From an uncultured Flavobacteriales bacterium (GTDB lineage: Bacteria > Bacteroidota > Bacteroidia > Flavobacteriales > UBA7312): a DNA stretch of 35,615 bases. The notes under the pieces are model-generated. The model did not search any database. It had not been told where the DNA came from and worked only from the letters and a program-made list of their open reading frames with translations. Shown one piece after another: positions 10,514-18,530 of this stretch (position 1 is its first letter; every line of letters starts with the position of its first letter). The stretch lies in assembly GCA_913041085.1 (NCBI GenBank), contig CAJWHN010000007.1, forward strand, positions 1-35,615. Direction: 5' to 3'. The translations under genes were made by a program, and so were the position numbers.

Positions 10514-10891
10514 ATGCGCTATACTATTGCAATAGTGTGGGTTGTTGTTATAGCAATTTTACATGCTATTCCTGGCTCTGATTTTCCAGAATTTTCTTTT
10601 TCTGACTTTTTTCAATTAGATAAATTGATACATGCCGTCATATTTATGATTGGGGTTTATTTGTTTGCTGTAGCATTGAAGGAACAACAAAAAATTCAAT
10701 TTTTACGTTACATTGTTATATCATTTATTGCTTACGGTTTATTGTTAGAAGTACTTCAAGGTCTTGTTTTTGTTGAAAGGAGTGCTGACATCTTAGATTG
10801 GTTAGCAGACACTATAGGCGTATTTTTAGGTGTTTGGATTTTTAAGAAATTTCCCTTTCCCGTATCAATGAATTCAGCTAAAAAAGATTAA
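10514..10891 (+). CDS. VanZ-like family membrane protein
   Basis: A 125-residue integral membrane protein with about four hydrophobic segments. The family features are the N-terminal AILHAIPGSDFPEF region, the DKLIHAVIFMIGVYLF segment (lysine/histidine at a helix start) and the C-terminal RSADILDWLADTIGVFLG motif, typical of VanZ/YoaI-like proteins. VanZ itself gives low-level teicoplanin resistance, but most homologues in environmental bacteria have no established role, so I do not infer drug resistance. It begins at the nucleotide after the gcvH stop. A VanZ-like gene directly after gcvH is a familiar arrangement in Flavobacteriia. Confidence 0.85.
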   Translation: MRYTIAIVWVVVIAILHAIPGSDFPEFSFSDFFQLDKLIHAVIFMIGVYLFAVALKEQQKIQFLRYIVISFIAYGLLLEVLQGLVFVERSADILDWLADTIGVFLGVWIFKKFPFPVSMNSAKKD

Positions 10892-10896
10892 ATTTG
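10889..10896 (+). promoter_or_regulatory. Candidate -7 box upstream of tonB
   Basis: TAAATTTG fits TAnnTTTG, overlaps the end of the VanZ-like gene and lies 18 nt before the tonB ATG. No good -33 element is visible, so tonB may equally be read from the gcvH promoter. Confidence 0.35.
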
Positions 10897-10914
10897 CTCA
10901 AGTAACCCAATTTT

Positions 10915-11586
10915 ATGGAACCAAAAAAGAACCCCAAAGTAGATTTAGAGAAAAAAAGAGGTTTGTTTATGCAAATCGGCTTAGCAGTATCTCTATTGAT
11001 TGTTTTAGGCGCTTTTGAATACAGAACGTATGAAAAAGTTGTTGCTTCATTAGGTGATTTAGTATTAGATGCAGAGTTTGAGGAAGAGATTGAGAATACT
11101 TTTAGAGAGCAAAAGCCACCTCCACCTCCTCCTCCGCCACCAGATGAAATCGTTATTGTTGAAGACGATGAGGAAATAGAAGAGGTAGAAATAGAAGACA
11201 CAGAATCTGATGAAGACCTCGAGGTAATAGAAGAGGAAGAAGAGACAACAGATGAAATATTCATGGTTGTTGAAGATATGCCTCGCTTTGAAGGGTGTAC
11301 TGATGAAACCTGTACCCAAACGAAGATAATGCAGTTTATCGCTAGAAAAACAAAATATCCGCCAATTGCGAAAGAAAATAATATTACGGGTAGAGTTTTT
11401 GTAAGTTTTGTAGTAGATAAATCAGGAAAAGTTACCAACGTCAAAATTTTACGTGGCGTAGATAAATATTTAGATGCCGAAGCGGTTCGAGTAGTTTCTA
11501 GTTTACCCAAATTCAAGCCTGGCAAACAAAGAGGCAAGCCTGTAAAGGTGCAATACAACGTGCCAATAAGCTTTAAATTGAATTAA
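10915..11586 (+). CDS. tonB: Energy transducer TonB
   Basis: TonB couples the ExbB-ExbD proton channel to TonB-dependent outer-membrane receptors. The 223-residue protein has a short cytoplasmic N-terminus, one membrane helix (about residues 18-36), a run of nine prolines (about 68-76) and a strongly acidic linker (EDDEEIEEVEIED onward). The C-terminal TonB domain starts near MPRFEGC and includes YPPIAKENNITGRVFVSFVVDKSGKVTNVKILRG and the family ending PVKVQYNVPISFKLN. The acidic linker, rather than a Pro-Lys/Pro-Glu rod, is common in Bacteroidetes TonB proteins. The gene is followed by a strong terminator. exbB and exbD are not in the window. The antisense poly-Gly ORF on the other strand is a shadow. 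Confidence 0.93.
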   Translation: MEPKKNPKVDLEKKRGLFMQIGLAVSLLIVLGAFEYRTYEKVVASLGDLVLDAEFEEEIENTFREQKPPPPPPPPPDEIVIVEDDEEIEEVEIEDTESDEDLEVIEEEEETTDEIFMVVEDMPRFEGCTDETCTQTKIMQFIARKTKYPPIAKENNITGRVFVSFVVDKSGKVTNVKILRGVDKYLDAEAVRVVSSLPKFKPGKQRGKPVKVQYNVPISFKLN

Positions 11587-11604
11587 TATATTTTACTATT
11601 TATT

Positions 11605-11635
11605 AAAAAGGCTCTTCGTTTGGAGAGCCTTTTTT
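11605..11635 (+). terminator. Intrinsic terminator after tonB
   Basis: GGCTCTTC, a GTTT loop and GGAGAGCC form an 8-bp stem with one G-T wobble, flanked by an A run upstream and a T run downstream. This is a textbook Rho-independent terminator and could act in both directions. It closes the gcvH-vanZ-tonB unit. Confidence 0.9.
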
Positions 11636-11692
11636 AGTAGTGGATTTTCTAGTTTAAAATCGTTATTTTTACTAGCCCAAACAAGACTCAAT

Positions 11693-12442
11693 ATGATCTT
11701 TAATATCACTAGTTTTTTTGATTCCACATATCTTAAAACAAAAGAACAATCAGGTCTCAGTGACCAAGAAGAAAAACAAGTTGTTAAATCTTTTGTCCTA
11801 GAGGCTGTTGATCATCGTTTCAAATTGGTTATGATTCGTTCAAGCCATATTGCTTTTGCAAAAGAAATAATAGCCAATAGCGGTAGTAATGTTTTGGTTG
11901 GAACTGTTATTGATTTTCCTAATGGAAATTCATTAACAGAAAGCAAATTAGATGAGATTAGTAAAGCTATCAATTTAGGTGCTGACGACATTGATGTTGT
12001 TATTAACTATGAGCTTTTCAAAAAAGGAGAATACGATTATATTGTCAATCAAGTTAAAGAATGTACTGCTTTGTGTTTGTCCAATAATAAGACTATAAAA
12101 TGGATAATAGAATCAGCGGCATTAAGTGATAATGAAATAATTGATATATGTCAGCTTATTAGAGATGTTGTCATAGATAATTTTGGTCAAAATAATGCTC
12201 ATAATGTATTTGTAAAATCATCGACAGGTTTTTATGTTAGCCCTGAATCAGCACCAAACGGAGCAACAGTGTCAGCTATAAAACTAATGTTAGATAATTC
12301 GTCACCTTTGCTAGTAAAAGCATCTGGAGGAATCCGTAATATTGAAGACTTTAAGACAATGGTAGATTTGGGTGTAAAACGCATTGGAACATCGTCTGCA
12401 CTTTCTATTTTACAAGCAAAACAATCCGATTCAAACTATTAG
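11693..12442 (+). CDS. deoC: Deoxyribose-phosphate aldolase
   Basis: Class I aldolase that splits 2-deoxyribose-5-phosphate into acetaldehyde and glyceraldehyde-3-phosphate in deoxynucleoside catabolism. The 249-residue protein has the TIM-barrel signatures: D101 in DDIDVVINY, the Schiff-base lysine K175 in FVKSSTGF, and K209 in VKASGGIR. The start ATG follows the tonB terminator by about 60 bp; a -7-like TATTTTTA with one mismatch lies between. Only 5 bp separate its stop from the TTG start of the flippase, so it may head the same transcript as the glycan genes, although its job is unrelated to polysaccharide synthesis. Confidence 0.95.
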   Translation: MIFNITSFFDSTYLKTKEQSGLSDQEEKQVVKSFVLEAVDHRFKLVMIRSSHIAFAKEIIANSGSNVLVGTVIDFPNGNSLTESKLDEISKAINLGADDIDVVINYELFKKGEYDYIVNQVKECTALCLSNNKTIKWIIESAALSDNEIIDICQLIRDVVIDNFGQNNAHNVFVKSSTGFYVSPESAPNGATVSAIKLMLDNSSPLLVKASGGIRNIEDFKTMVDLGVKRIGTSSALSILQAKQSDSNY

Positions 12443-12447
12443 AATTT

Positions 12448-13782
12448 TTGAATAAAATAAAATCATATCTATCAAAGTACTCAGGAGATGTTCATTTTAT
12501 TGAGCTTATCAAGGGGGCGTCTAGCACTTTTATCTTGAAAATTGTAGGCTTACTAGTTGGGTATATTCTTGCTATTTTCATTACTAACAAATTTGGAGCT
12601 TTTGTATTTGGTCAGTATGTAACGGCCTTATTAATAGTTGAAATTTTAAGTATCATTTCAAGGTTAGGCATAGACACCGCTTTAGTTCGATTCATCTCTA
12701 GATATGTGCACAATGGAGCCTCTCAATTAATCAATAAACTTTTTTTTAAATCAATAGCTATTGTCACTTTAGCTGCTATTATTTTCACCTTACTATTATT
12801 GTTTTTTTCTGCCTATATCGCTGATTTTATGAATTTTGACGAGGAGTATCTATTAATCGTATCCTTTTCCTTCATTCCATTAGTATTGTTTCATATGAAT
12901 GTTCAAGCCATTCGAGGGTTGAAGAAAATGCTTTCTTTTTCTTTTTTGAATAATGTTGCGATAACCCTATTCACTTTCATTATTATGGTGGTATTGGTGT
13001 CGTATACTTCTTCTGAAAAACTTCCTATTTACGCCTATGTACTGAGTGTTTTTATAATGACATTTTCTTCTTATTTTTTATGGTTCTATCATAAAACAAG
13101 GCTTGAAAACTCCAAGGTCATCAATAGTGAGGCAGAACTCACTACAAAAGCATTGTTTAAGGTGTCTATCCCATTGTTGTTGGGACAATCAATGATGCTT
13201 ATAATGGGAAAAGTAGATTTGTTTATGTTAGCAAATATGACCTCTTCAGACCAAGTAGGAATTTATAATATAGCCTTAAAGTTATCTATGTTAGCATATA
13301 TGGGACTTATGGCTGTTAATAGTATTGCTGCACCCAAATTTTCAGAAATTCATTCTTCAGGAGATATTGATGCTCTTAAAAAAATAGTTCAACAATCAAC
13401 TAAAACCATATTTTGGGTTACTGTTCCAGTAATAATATTATTTTTATGTTTTCCTAAATCTATTTTAAGTGTATTTGGTGAAGAATTTAAGTTAGCAGCT
13501 ATGGCGTTAATTATCTTATCAATAAGTAAAATGTTCAGTGCGATTTCCGGCTCTGTAGGTACATTTTTACAAATGGTTGGCAAACAAAATTTATTTCAGA
13601 ATATACTTATCCTTACAGCCATAATCAATATCGGTTTAAACTATATTTTAATTCCAAAACATGGTGTAGATGGAGCAGCTTTTGCTAGTGCTATTAGTGG
13701 AGTGATATGGAATGTTCTTATGATAATTTACATCAAGAAAAACTTTGGGTTTTATTCAATTTATTTCCCAGGTATTAGATAA
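12448..13782 (+). CDS. Polysaccharide flippase (Wzx/MATE-like, oligosaccharide flippase family)
   Basis: A 444-residue protein with about 12-14 hydrophobic helices and the layout of the polysaccharide transporter (RfbX/Wzx) family. Recognisable parts are GFAFVFGQY-like GAFVFGQYVTALLIVEILSIISRLGIDTALVRF near the N-terminus, SIPLLLGQSMMLIMGKVDLFMLANMTSSDQVGIYNIALKLS in the middle, and the C-terminal HGVDGAAFASAISGVIWN. It would move lipid-linked glycan units from the inner to the outer leaflet of the inner membrane. The start is TTG at 12448; the next in-frame Met is more than 120 residues in and would delete the first helices, so TTG is the best choice. Its stop overlaps the ATG of the next sulfotransferase by one base (TAATG). 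Confidence 0.88.
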   Translation: MNKIKSYLSKYSGDVHFIELIKGASSTFILKIVGLLVGYILAIFITNKFGAFVFGQYVTALLIVEILSIISRLGIDTALVRFISRYVHNGASQLINKLFFKSIAIVTLAAIIFTLLLLFFSAYIADFMNFDEEYLLIVSFSFIPLVLFHMNVQAIRGLKKMLSFSFLNNVAITLFTFIIMVVLVSYTSSEKLPIYAYVLSVFIMTFSSYFLWFYHKTRLENSKVINSEAELTTKALFKVSIPLLLGQSMMLIMGKVDLFMLANMTSSDQVGIYNIALKLSMLAYMGLMAVNSIAAPKFSEIHSSGDIDALKKIVQQSTKTIFWVTVPVIILFLCFPKSILSVFGEEFKLAAMALIILSISKMFSAISGSVGTFLQMVGKQNLFQNILILTAIINIGLNYILIPKHGVDGAAFASAISGVIWNVLMIIYIKKNFGFYSIYFPGIR

Positions 13783-14708
13783 TGAATTATCCTAACTTAT
13801 ATATCGTAGGAGCGCCAAAGGCAGGTACGACTTCTTTGTACCATTATCTTAGTCAACACCCAGATATTACGATACCTGATAAAGAGCCACGATTTTTTAT
13901 AAAGGATAGTATTCATAACATTTCTGAGGTAGACCCAATCAAACCCTATTTATTGAGAAGTTCAGTGCTTGATGAACTTGCTTACACCAATCTTTATGCC
14001 AATAAAAGTGAAAAAATAAAGTGTGACGCTAGCACACAATATTTATACCATCATTCTGAAGTAATCCCTAAAATAAAACAACTGAAAGATGGTAAGTCAA
14101 CAAAAATTTTAATTCTTTTAAGAAATCCTATTGATAGAGCATTTTCAAACTATTCTCATAATTATTCAACTTTTGAAAACTTGGATTTTAAACATGCACT
14201 TGAGCAAGAGTCAGAGCGAATTTCAAAAGGGTTTAATTCCTTTTGGCACTATAAAGGCTTAAGCACATATGCTGATTCGGTAAAAGCATATAAAGACGCT
14301 TTTAAGGAAGTAAAAGTTGTTTTTTTTGAAGATTTTGTAAAAGATATTGATAAGTCATTAGTCGATATTTTTAATTTTTTAGAAGTTGACAATAGCTTTA
14401 AAGTGTCACATTTTATGATAAATAAAAAAAGTACGGGTGCGCCAAAGAGTAAAAAATTAAATACAATTCTTCAATCATCTTCTAAGTTTAGTCTTATTAA
14501 AAAGATACTTCACAACACTATTGGAGAGGAAAAAACAAAGTTGATTAGAGAGTTGATTATGCGTAAAAATTTATCTAAGTCAAAAATTTCTTTAGATGAA
14601 TCTTTGAAATCCAATTTAGAATCCTATTTTGTAGAAGATATTGCGCAGCTCAAAAAAATCTTGCCTGAGCATAATATAGGCTGGTTGAATAATGGAAAAA
14701 ATTCATAA
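13782..14708 (+). CDS. PAPS-dependent sulfotransferase (first of two)
   Basis: A 308-residue cytoplasmic sulfotransferase of the carbohydrate/heparan type. It has the 5'-phosphosulfate binding loop GAPKAGTTSLYHYL (from residue 10) and the 3'-phosphate binding stretch ILLRNPIDRAFSNYSHNY (R114, S122). It would transfer sulfate from PAPS to a sugar hydroxyl. Its place between a flippase and an acyltransferase suggests the acceptor is the surface glycan made by this locus, probably at the lipid-linked stage; the exact acceptor cannot be read from sequence. It shares the same N-terminal layout as the gene at 18531 and is probably a diverged paralogue. It overlaps the acyltransferase gene by 17 bp. 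Confidence 0.88.
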   Translation: MNYPNLYIVGAPKAGTTSLYHYLSQHPDITIPDKEPRFFIKDSIHNISEVDPIKPYLLRSSVLDELAYTNLYANKSEKIKCDASTQYLYHHSEVIPKIKQLKDGKSTKILILLRNPIDRAFSNYSHNYSTFENLDFKHALEQESERISKGFNSFWHYKGLSTYADSVKAYKDAFKEVKVVFFEDFVKDIDKSLVDIFNFLEVDNSFKVSHFMINKKSTGAPKSKKLNTILQSSSKFSLIKKILHNTIGEEKTKLIRELIMRKNLSKSKISLDESLKSNLESYFVEDIAQLKKILPEHNIGWLNNGKNS

Positions 14709-15285
14709 TACATATCGCAGAGTAAGAGATAAGATTTTCACTTTTCTTTACCGCTTTTCATTCAAGGAATTGGCATATAAATCCACACTATCTATGCCCT
14801 TTTCTGTTGAAGGGGCAAGATATATTGCTATCAAAAAAGAAGTTTTTATTAAACCTAATGCTTGGTTTTTGACATTAAACCCTTCCGATTCAACTTCTAA
14901 AGACACTAAACTTTCTATAGATGAAGGTACTTATATTGGAAGGAATGCTCATATCGTGTCTTTGAAAAGTATACGAATTAGCAAGAATGTATTGATTGGT
15001 GATAACGTATATATCGCTGATAATTTTCATCGTTTTGATAGAGTTGATGTGCCCTATAAAGAGCAAGGAGTAGGCTTTAAGGCCGAGGTAGAAATTGGTG
15101 ATGGCACATGGCTTGGAGAAAACGTTTGTGTTATTTCATCTAAGATAGGTAAACAATGCATTGTAGGAGCAAATTCTTTGGTTATTCATGATGTGCCTGA
15201 CTATTGTATGGTAGCGGGTTCTCCTGCTCGAATTATCAAGACCTACAACCACATTAAACAAAGTTGGGAAAGGACCAAAGATTAA
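14692..15285 (+). CDS. Hexapeptide-repeat acyltransferase (LbetaH, WcaF/Maa-like)
   Basis: A 197-residue protein with left-handed beta-helix repeats: GTYIGRNAHIVSLKSIRISKNVLIGDNVYIADN, then VEIGDGTWLGENVCVISSKIGKQCIVGANSLVIHDVPDYCMVAGSPARIIK. The last part is the usual ending of O-acetyltransferases in polysaccharide loci. It likely adds an acetyl or other acyl group from acyl-CoA to a sugar of the glycan. The start at 14692 lies within the end of the sulfotransferase; the stop is 2 bp before the ATG of the polymerase-like gene. Donor and acceptor are inferred. Confidence 0.85.
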   Translation: MEKIHNTYRRVRDKIFTFLYRFSFKELAYKSTLSMPFSVEGARYIAIKKEVFIKPNAWFLTLNPSDSTSKDTKLSIDEGTYIGRNAHIVSLKSIRISKNVLIGDNVYIADNFHRFDRVDVPYKEQGVGFKAEVEIGDGTWLGENVCVISSKIGKQCIVGANSLVIHDVPDYCMVAGSPARIIKTYNHIKQSWERTKD

Positions 15286-15287
15286 AC

Positions 15288-16511
15288 ATGAAAATAGTAT
15301 TAAAACATCTCAAATTTTCTTGGTTGCCCATGCTTTTTTTGGTACTGACTGCGGGTAGTATGCTCTTCATATTTTTTAGAAAAGAGATGCTTTATTTTGT
15401 GTTTTTTCTATTCTCATCACTATTTGTCATTAAGAATCTTTACAAAAGAGAACTTCTAATTTTTGTACAGCTTTTAGTATTGTTTTTATCCTTACTTATT
15501 ATCAACTACTTATTTTCATTATCACCTCAATCAACACAAAAGTTATTGGCCAATATTGTCATTTTCACTACTTCTATTTTTTCAGCAATGTATTATTGTA
15601 GAGAAGAAAATAAAAAACTATTTATTCCTAATCTTTATTTGGTTTTAAAAATAATTTTAATTCACGCCCTTATTAACTTCTTTATTTTTCCTTTTGTAAA
15701 ACCTTTTTTAATTGAGATTAGTAATAGTCGTTATGACTGCGTTACTTTTCTAAACGTTTTCTTTTATCTTAAGTATACGCACTCATTTTCTGTATTGGGT
15801 ATTGAGCTCGTTAGAAATCAAGGTATTTTTTGGGAACCTGGTGTCCTTCAGATTTTTCTAAACCTATTGCTCTTTATCCTCTCTTTTGTAAAAAAGAAAA
15901 GGGGTTTAATATTTTGGTTGACTATCCTAGCTATTTTTACAACTTTTTCAACTACTGGATTAGTTGTAATGTTTGTCCAACTTCTATTGTCATTTAGTTC
16001 CGAGATAAGAAAAAATATTTTGTTTTTACCCATAGCAGCATTTATGACTTTATTGGTGTATTACATTACAGCTATTAATATTTCTGACAAGCTTAATGGT
16101 GAGGGACAATATTCTTTTCAAGCTCGATTTTTTGATTTAGTTCAGCCCCTATATATGGTTGCTGAAAACCCCATGACTGGCGTTGGTTTGGACGATGAAC
16201 AATTTATTAAAACTCGCCAAAAAACTAATTTTTCATTAAACTTAGAAGCTATTGATTTTTCAAATGTAAATGACAAGGGCTCGACTAACTCTATTATGTT
16301 TTTCTTGGCTGCTGCAGGGATACCATTTACCTTGATTCTTTTAGTGATGTTATATTATCAGGATTTTGTTCCTGAAAAGCGCAAATGGTTTTTCATTTTC
16401 GTTATAATTTCATTAATGACAGAGCCAATTATGCTCAGGCCTTTTTTCCTTACTTTTGTAATGTCAGGTGGTATTTATATAATCAACAAGTTTAGATGGA
16501 AAATATATTAA
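15288..16511 (+). CDS. Wzy-like O-antigen polymerase/ligase family membrane protein
   Basis: About 407 residues, with some ten or more hydrophobic helices and a larger extracytoplasmic loop near the C-terminal third. The conserved-looking GIFWEPGVLQIFLNLLLF and ENPMTGVGLDDEQFI segments resemble O-antigen polymerases and ligases (the F-WEPG and G-G stretches are often kept in exopolysaccharide Wzy proteins). In a Wzx/Wzy pathway it would join repeat units in the periplasm. The ORF track starts at a TTG at 15264 inside the acyltransferase; I prefer the ATG at 15288, just after the acyltransferase stop, which gives the short basic N-terminus MKIVLKHLKF before the first helix. It overlaps the epimerase gene by 16 bp. 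Polymerase or ligase cannot be decided here. Confidence 0.72.
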   Translation: MKIVLKHLKFSWLPMLFLVLTAGSMLFIFFRKEMLYFVFFLFSSLFVIKNLYKRELLIFVQLLVLFLSLLIINYLFSLSPQSTQKLLANIVIFTTSIFSAMYYCREENKKLFIPNLYLVLKIILIHALINFFIFPFVKPFLIEISNSRYDCVTFLNVFFYLKYTHSFSVLGIELVRNQGIFWEPGVLQIFLNLLLFILSFVKKKRGLIFWLTILAIFTTFSTTGLVVMFVQLLLSFSSEIRKNILFLPIAAFMTLLVYYITAINISDKLNGEGQYSFQARFFDLVQPLYMVAENPMTGVGLDDEQFIKTRQKTNFSLNLEAIDFSNVNDKGSTNSIMFFLAAAGIPFTLILLVMLYYQDFVPEKRKWFFIFVIISLMTEPIMLRPFFLTFVMSGGIYIINKFRWKIY

Positions 16512-17629
16512 TTTCTGGAGGAGCAGGATTTATTGGCTCTAATTTAGCATTGAAGCTTGTTAGTCTTGGACACAATGTAAGGGTTTTAGACAACCTTTCG
16601 CCCCAAATACATACCAATTCCAAAGAAAATTCTCAGTTATATCAGTCCATCAAAGGAAAAGTTACTTTTATAAACGGAGATGTAAGAAATAGAAAAGATT
16701 GGCAAAAGGCTATTGCCAATAGTACTGTTATTGTACACTTGGCTGCAGAAACTGGTACAGGTCAGTCCATGTATCAAATTGAAAAATATGTGCAAGTGAA
16801 TTGTGGAGGGACAGCCATAATGTTAGATGTATTAGCCAATGAGAAATATACTGTTAAAAAAGTAGTTGTTGCCTCATCTCGTGCAATATATGGTGAAGGG
16901 AAGTACCATTGTGAATCGCATGGCGAGGTATATCCTGATGAAAGAGAAGATACTCAAATGTCAAACGGGCAATTTGAGCCATTATGCAGTATTTGCAAAC
17001 AACCTTTGGGTATGTTAGCAACTGATGAAGATTCAAAGATTCATCCGTCTTCTATTTATGGAATTACTAAAAGTGACCAAGAGCAAATGATTCTTGTGGC
17101 TTGTAAGAGTTTAGGCATTTCCGCTATTGCTTTGAGGTATCAAAATGTCTATGGGCCAGGGCAGTCATTAATTAATCCTTACACTGGAATTTTATCTATT
17201 TTTTCTACTCGCATATTAAATAATAATCCCATAAATATTTTTGAAGATGGCAAGGAAAGTCGTGACTTCGTATTTATCGATGATGTTGTCAATGCGACTG
17301 TTTTAGCTATACAAGACAATAAACTTAAGTCGTGTTCATTGAATGTAGGTTCAGGAGTTTCGACTACGGTTCAGACGGTTGCAGATAGTCTAAAAAAACT
17401 ATATCAATCTGATGTGGACATTAAGGTTTCGGGAAATTATAGGCTTGGCGATATTCGACACAATAAAGCTGACATTAGCAAAATAAAAAAACTCTTAGGT
17501 TTCAGTCCAAAAGTGTCATTTGATGATGGGCTAAAACAATTTGTAGATTGGGTTAAAAATCAAGAAGTCAATTCTGATAATTATGAGCAGTCTATAAATG
17601 AAATGAAAGATAAAGGGCTAATGAAATGA
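16496..17629 (+). CDS. NAD-dependent epimerase/dehydratase (extended SDR) with CxxC insert, dTDP-rhamnose 4-epimerase-like
   Basis: A 377-residue nucleotide-sugar epimerase. The NAD-binding motif is GGAGFIGSNLALKL (residues 8-21), the catalytic Tyr-Lys pair is Y188/K192 in SSIYGITK, and RYQNVYGPGQS follows. Before the Tyr-Lys pair there is an insertion, FEPLCSICKQPL, with C164 and C167. I recall a similar Cys pair in SDR proteins annotated as dTDP-L-rhamnose 4-epimerases, so that activity (making dTDP-6-deoxy-L-talose) is possible, but UDP-sugar 4-epimerase activity is not excluded. It would supply a donor for the neighbouring glycosyltransferases. It overlaps the next gene in an ATGA junction. 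Confidence 0.82.
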   Translation: MENILISGGAGFIGSNLALKLVSLGHNVRVLDNLSPQIHTNSKENSQLYQSIKGKVTFINGDVRNRKDWQKAIANSTVIVHLAAETGTGQSMYQIEKYVQVNCGGTAIMLDVLANEKYTVKKVVVASSRAIYGEGKYHCESHGEVYPDEREDTQMSNGQFEPLCSICKQPLGMLATDEDSKIHPSSIYGITKSDQEQMILVACKSLGISAIALRYQNVYGPGQSLINPYTGILSIFSTRILNNNPINIFEDGKESRDFVFIDDVVNATVLAIQDNKLKSCSLNVGSGVSTTVQTVADSLKKLYQSDVDIKVSGNYRLGDIRHNKADISKIKKLLGFSPKVSFDDGLKQFVDWVKNQEVNSDNYEQSINEMKDKGLMK

Positions 17630-18528
17630 AAATAGGTATTGTAACAGTCACTTTTAATAGTTCTTCTGTATTAGACGATTTCTTCATTTCTATTGAACAA
17701 CAAGACTATTCAGATTTTAATCTTTATATCATCGATAACAACTCTGTTGACGATACACTTTCAAAAGTAGACAGTTGGGCCTTTAAATCAAAAGTGCTTT
17801 TAAAAAACACCAATAACTTAGGTGTTGCAGCAGGCAATAATCAAGGGATTAAGTTGGCACTTAAAGACGGTTGCGATTTCGTATTGTTATTAAACAACGA
17901 TACTATTTTTGAAGATAAGTTGTTGTCAAAACTAGTCGAGACCTACAACACGTATGGCTCATCAATTGTAGTTCCAAAGATGAATTATTTTTCTCCTTCC
18001 AATATGATTTGGTATGCTGGAGGCTTTTATAACAGAAAAAAAGCATTTTTAAATTTTCATCGTGGGCAAGGAGAGATTGATAACAACCAATACAATGTTG
18101 ACGATAAGATAGAGTATGCCCCAACATGTTGTGCCTTAATACATCAATCTGTTTTTGAAGATATTGGTTTGATGGACGAGAAGTACTTTGTGTATTTTGA
18201 TGACACCGACTTTTTCTTTCGAGTTTTAAAAGATGGAAAACACGAAGCTAGGTACAGACACGACATTCATTTTTTACACAAAATAGGTAGTCTTACTAAT
18301 TCTAGAAATAAAGATAAACCAATAAAATATGGAGAATTCTTTATAAAGCAGAATAGTAAAAATCACGTCTATTTTTTAAGAAAACAAAAAACACTAATTG
18401 CATATATCAATTTAATTTATTTGTGGTTTTATTTGACAAGTCGTTTTTTTATAAGTCGTAGGTTTGAAAAAAAATGGAGTATCTTTTACCTCATACAAAC
18501 GTCCTATTTTCAAGGATTTAAAATGTAA
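17626..18528 (+). CDS. Family 2 glycosyltransferase (rhamnosyltransferase-like)
   Basis: A 300-residue GT-A fold enzyme. It opens with IGIVTVTFNSSSVLDDFFISIEQQDY and YIIDNNSVDDT, then has GVAAGNNQGI, and an FVLLLNNDT metal/nucleotide site (about residues 85-93, NND in place of the usual DxD). GLMDEKYFVYFDDTDFFFRV matches the C-terminal acceptor/base region of WbbL/RgpF-like GT2 enzymes. The C-terminus has a hydrophobic and basic stretch (AYINLIYLWFYLTSRFF) likely to touch the membrane. It probably adds one sugar, perhaps a deoxyhexose given the adjacent epimerase, to a lipid-linked precursor in the cytoplasm. The start overlaps the epimerase stop by 4 bp, and 2 bp separate it from the next sulfotransferase. 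Confidence 0.87.
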   Translation: MKIGIVTVTFNSSSVLDDFFISIEQQDYSDFNLYIIDNNSVDDTLSKVDSWAFKSKVLLKNTNNLGVAAGNNQGIKLALKDGCDFVLLLNNDTIFEDKLLSKLVETYNTYGSSIVVPKMNYFSPSNMIWYAGGFYNRKKAFLNFHRGQGEIDNNQYNVDDKIEYAPTCCALIHQSVFEDIGLMDEKYFVYFDDTDFFFRVLKDGKHEARYRHDIHFLHKIGSLTNSRNKDKPIKYGEFFIKQNSKNHVYFLRKQKTLIAYINLIYLWFYLTSRFFISRRFEKKWSIFYLIQTSYFQGFKM

Positions 18529-18530
18529 TA

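Noticed and set aside
10878-11558. 226-aa minus-strand ORF opposite tonB with a run of glycines
   Set aside because: It is the antisense of the TonB proline run and acidic linker; low-complexity Ser/Gly content and no family features. The plus-strand TonB is unmistakable.
15264-15287. TTG start for the Wzy-like gene in the ORF track
   Set aside because: The ATG at 15288 follows the acyltransferase stop directly and gives a normal basic N-terminus.
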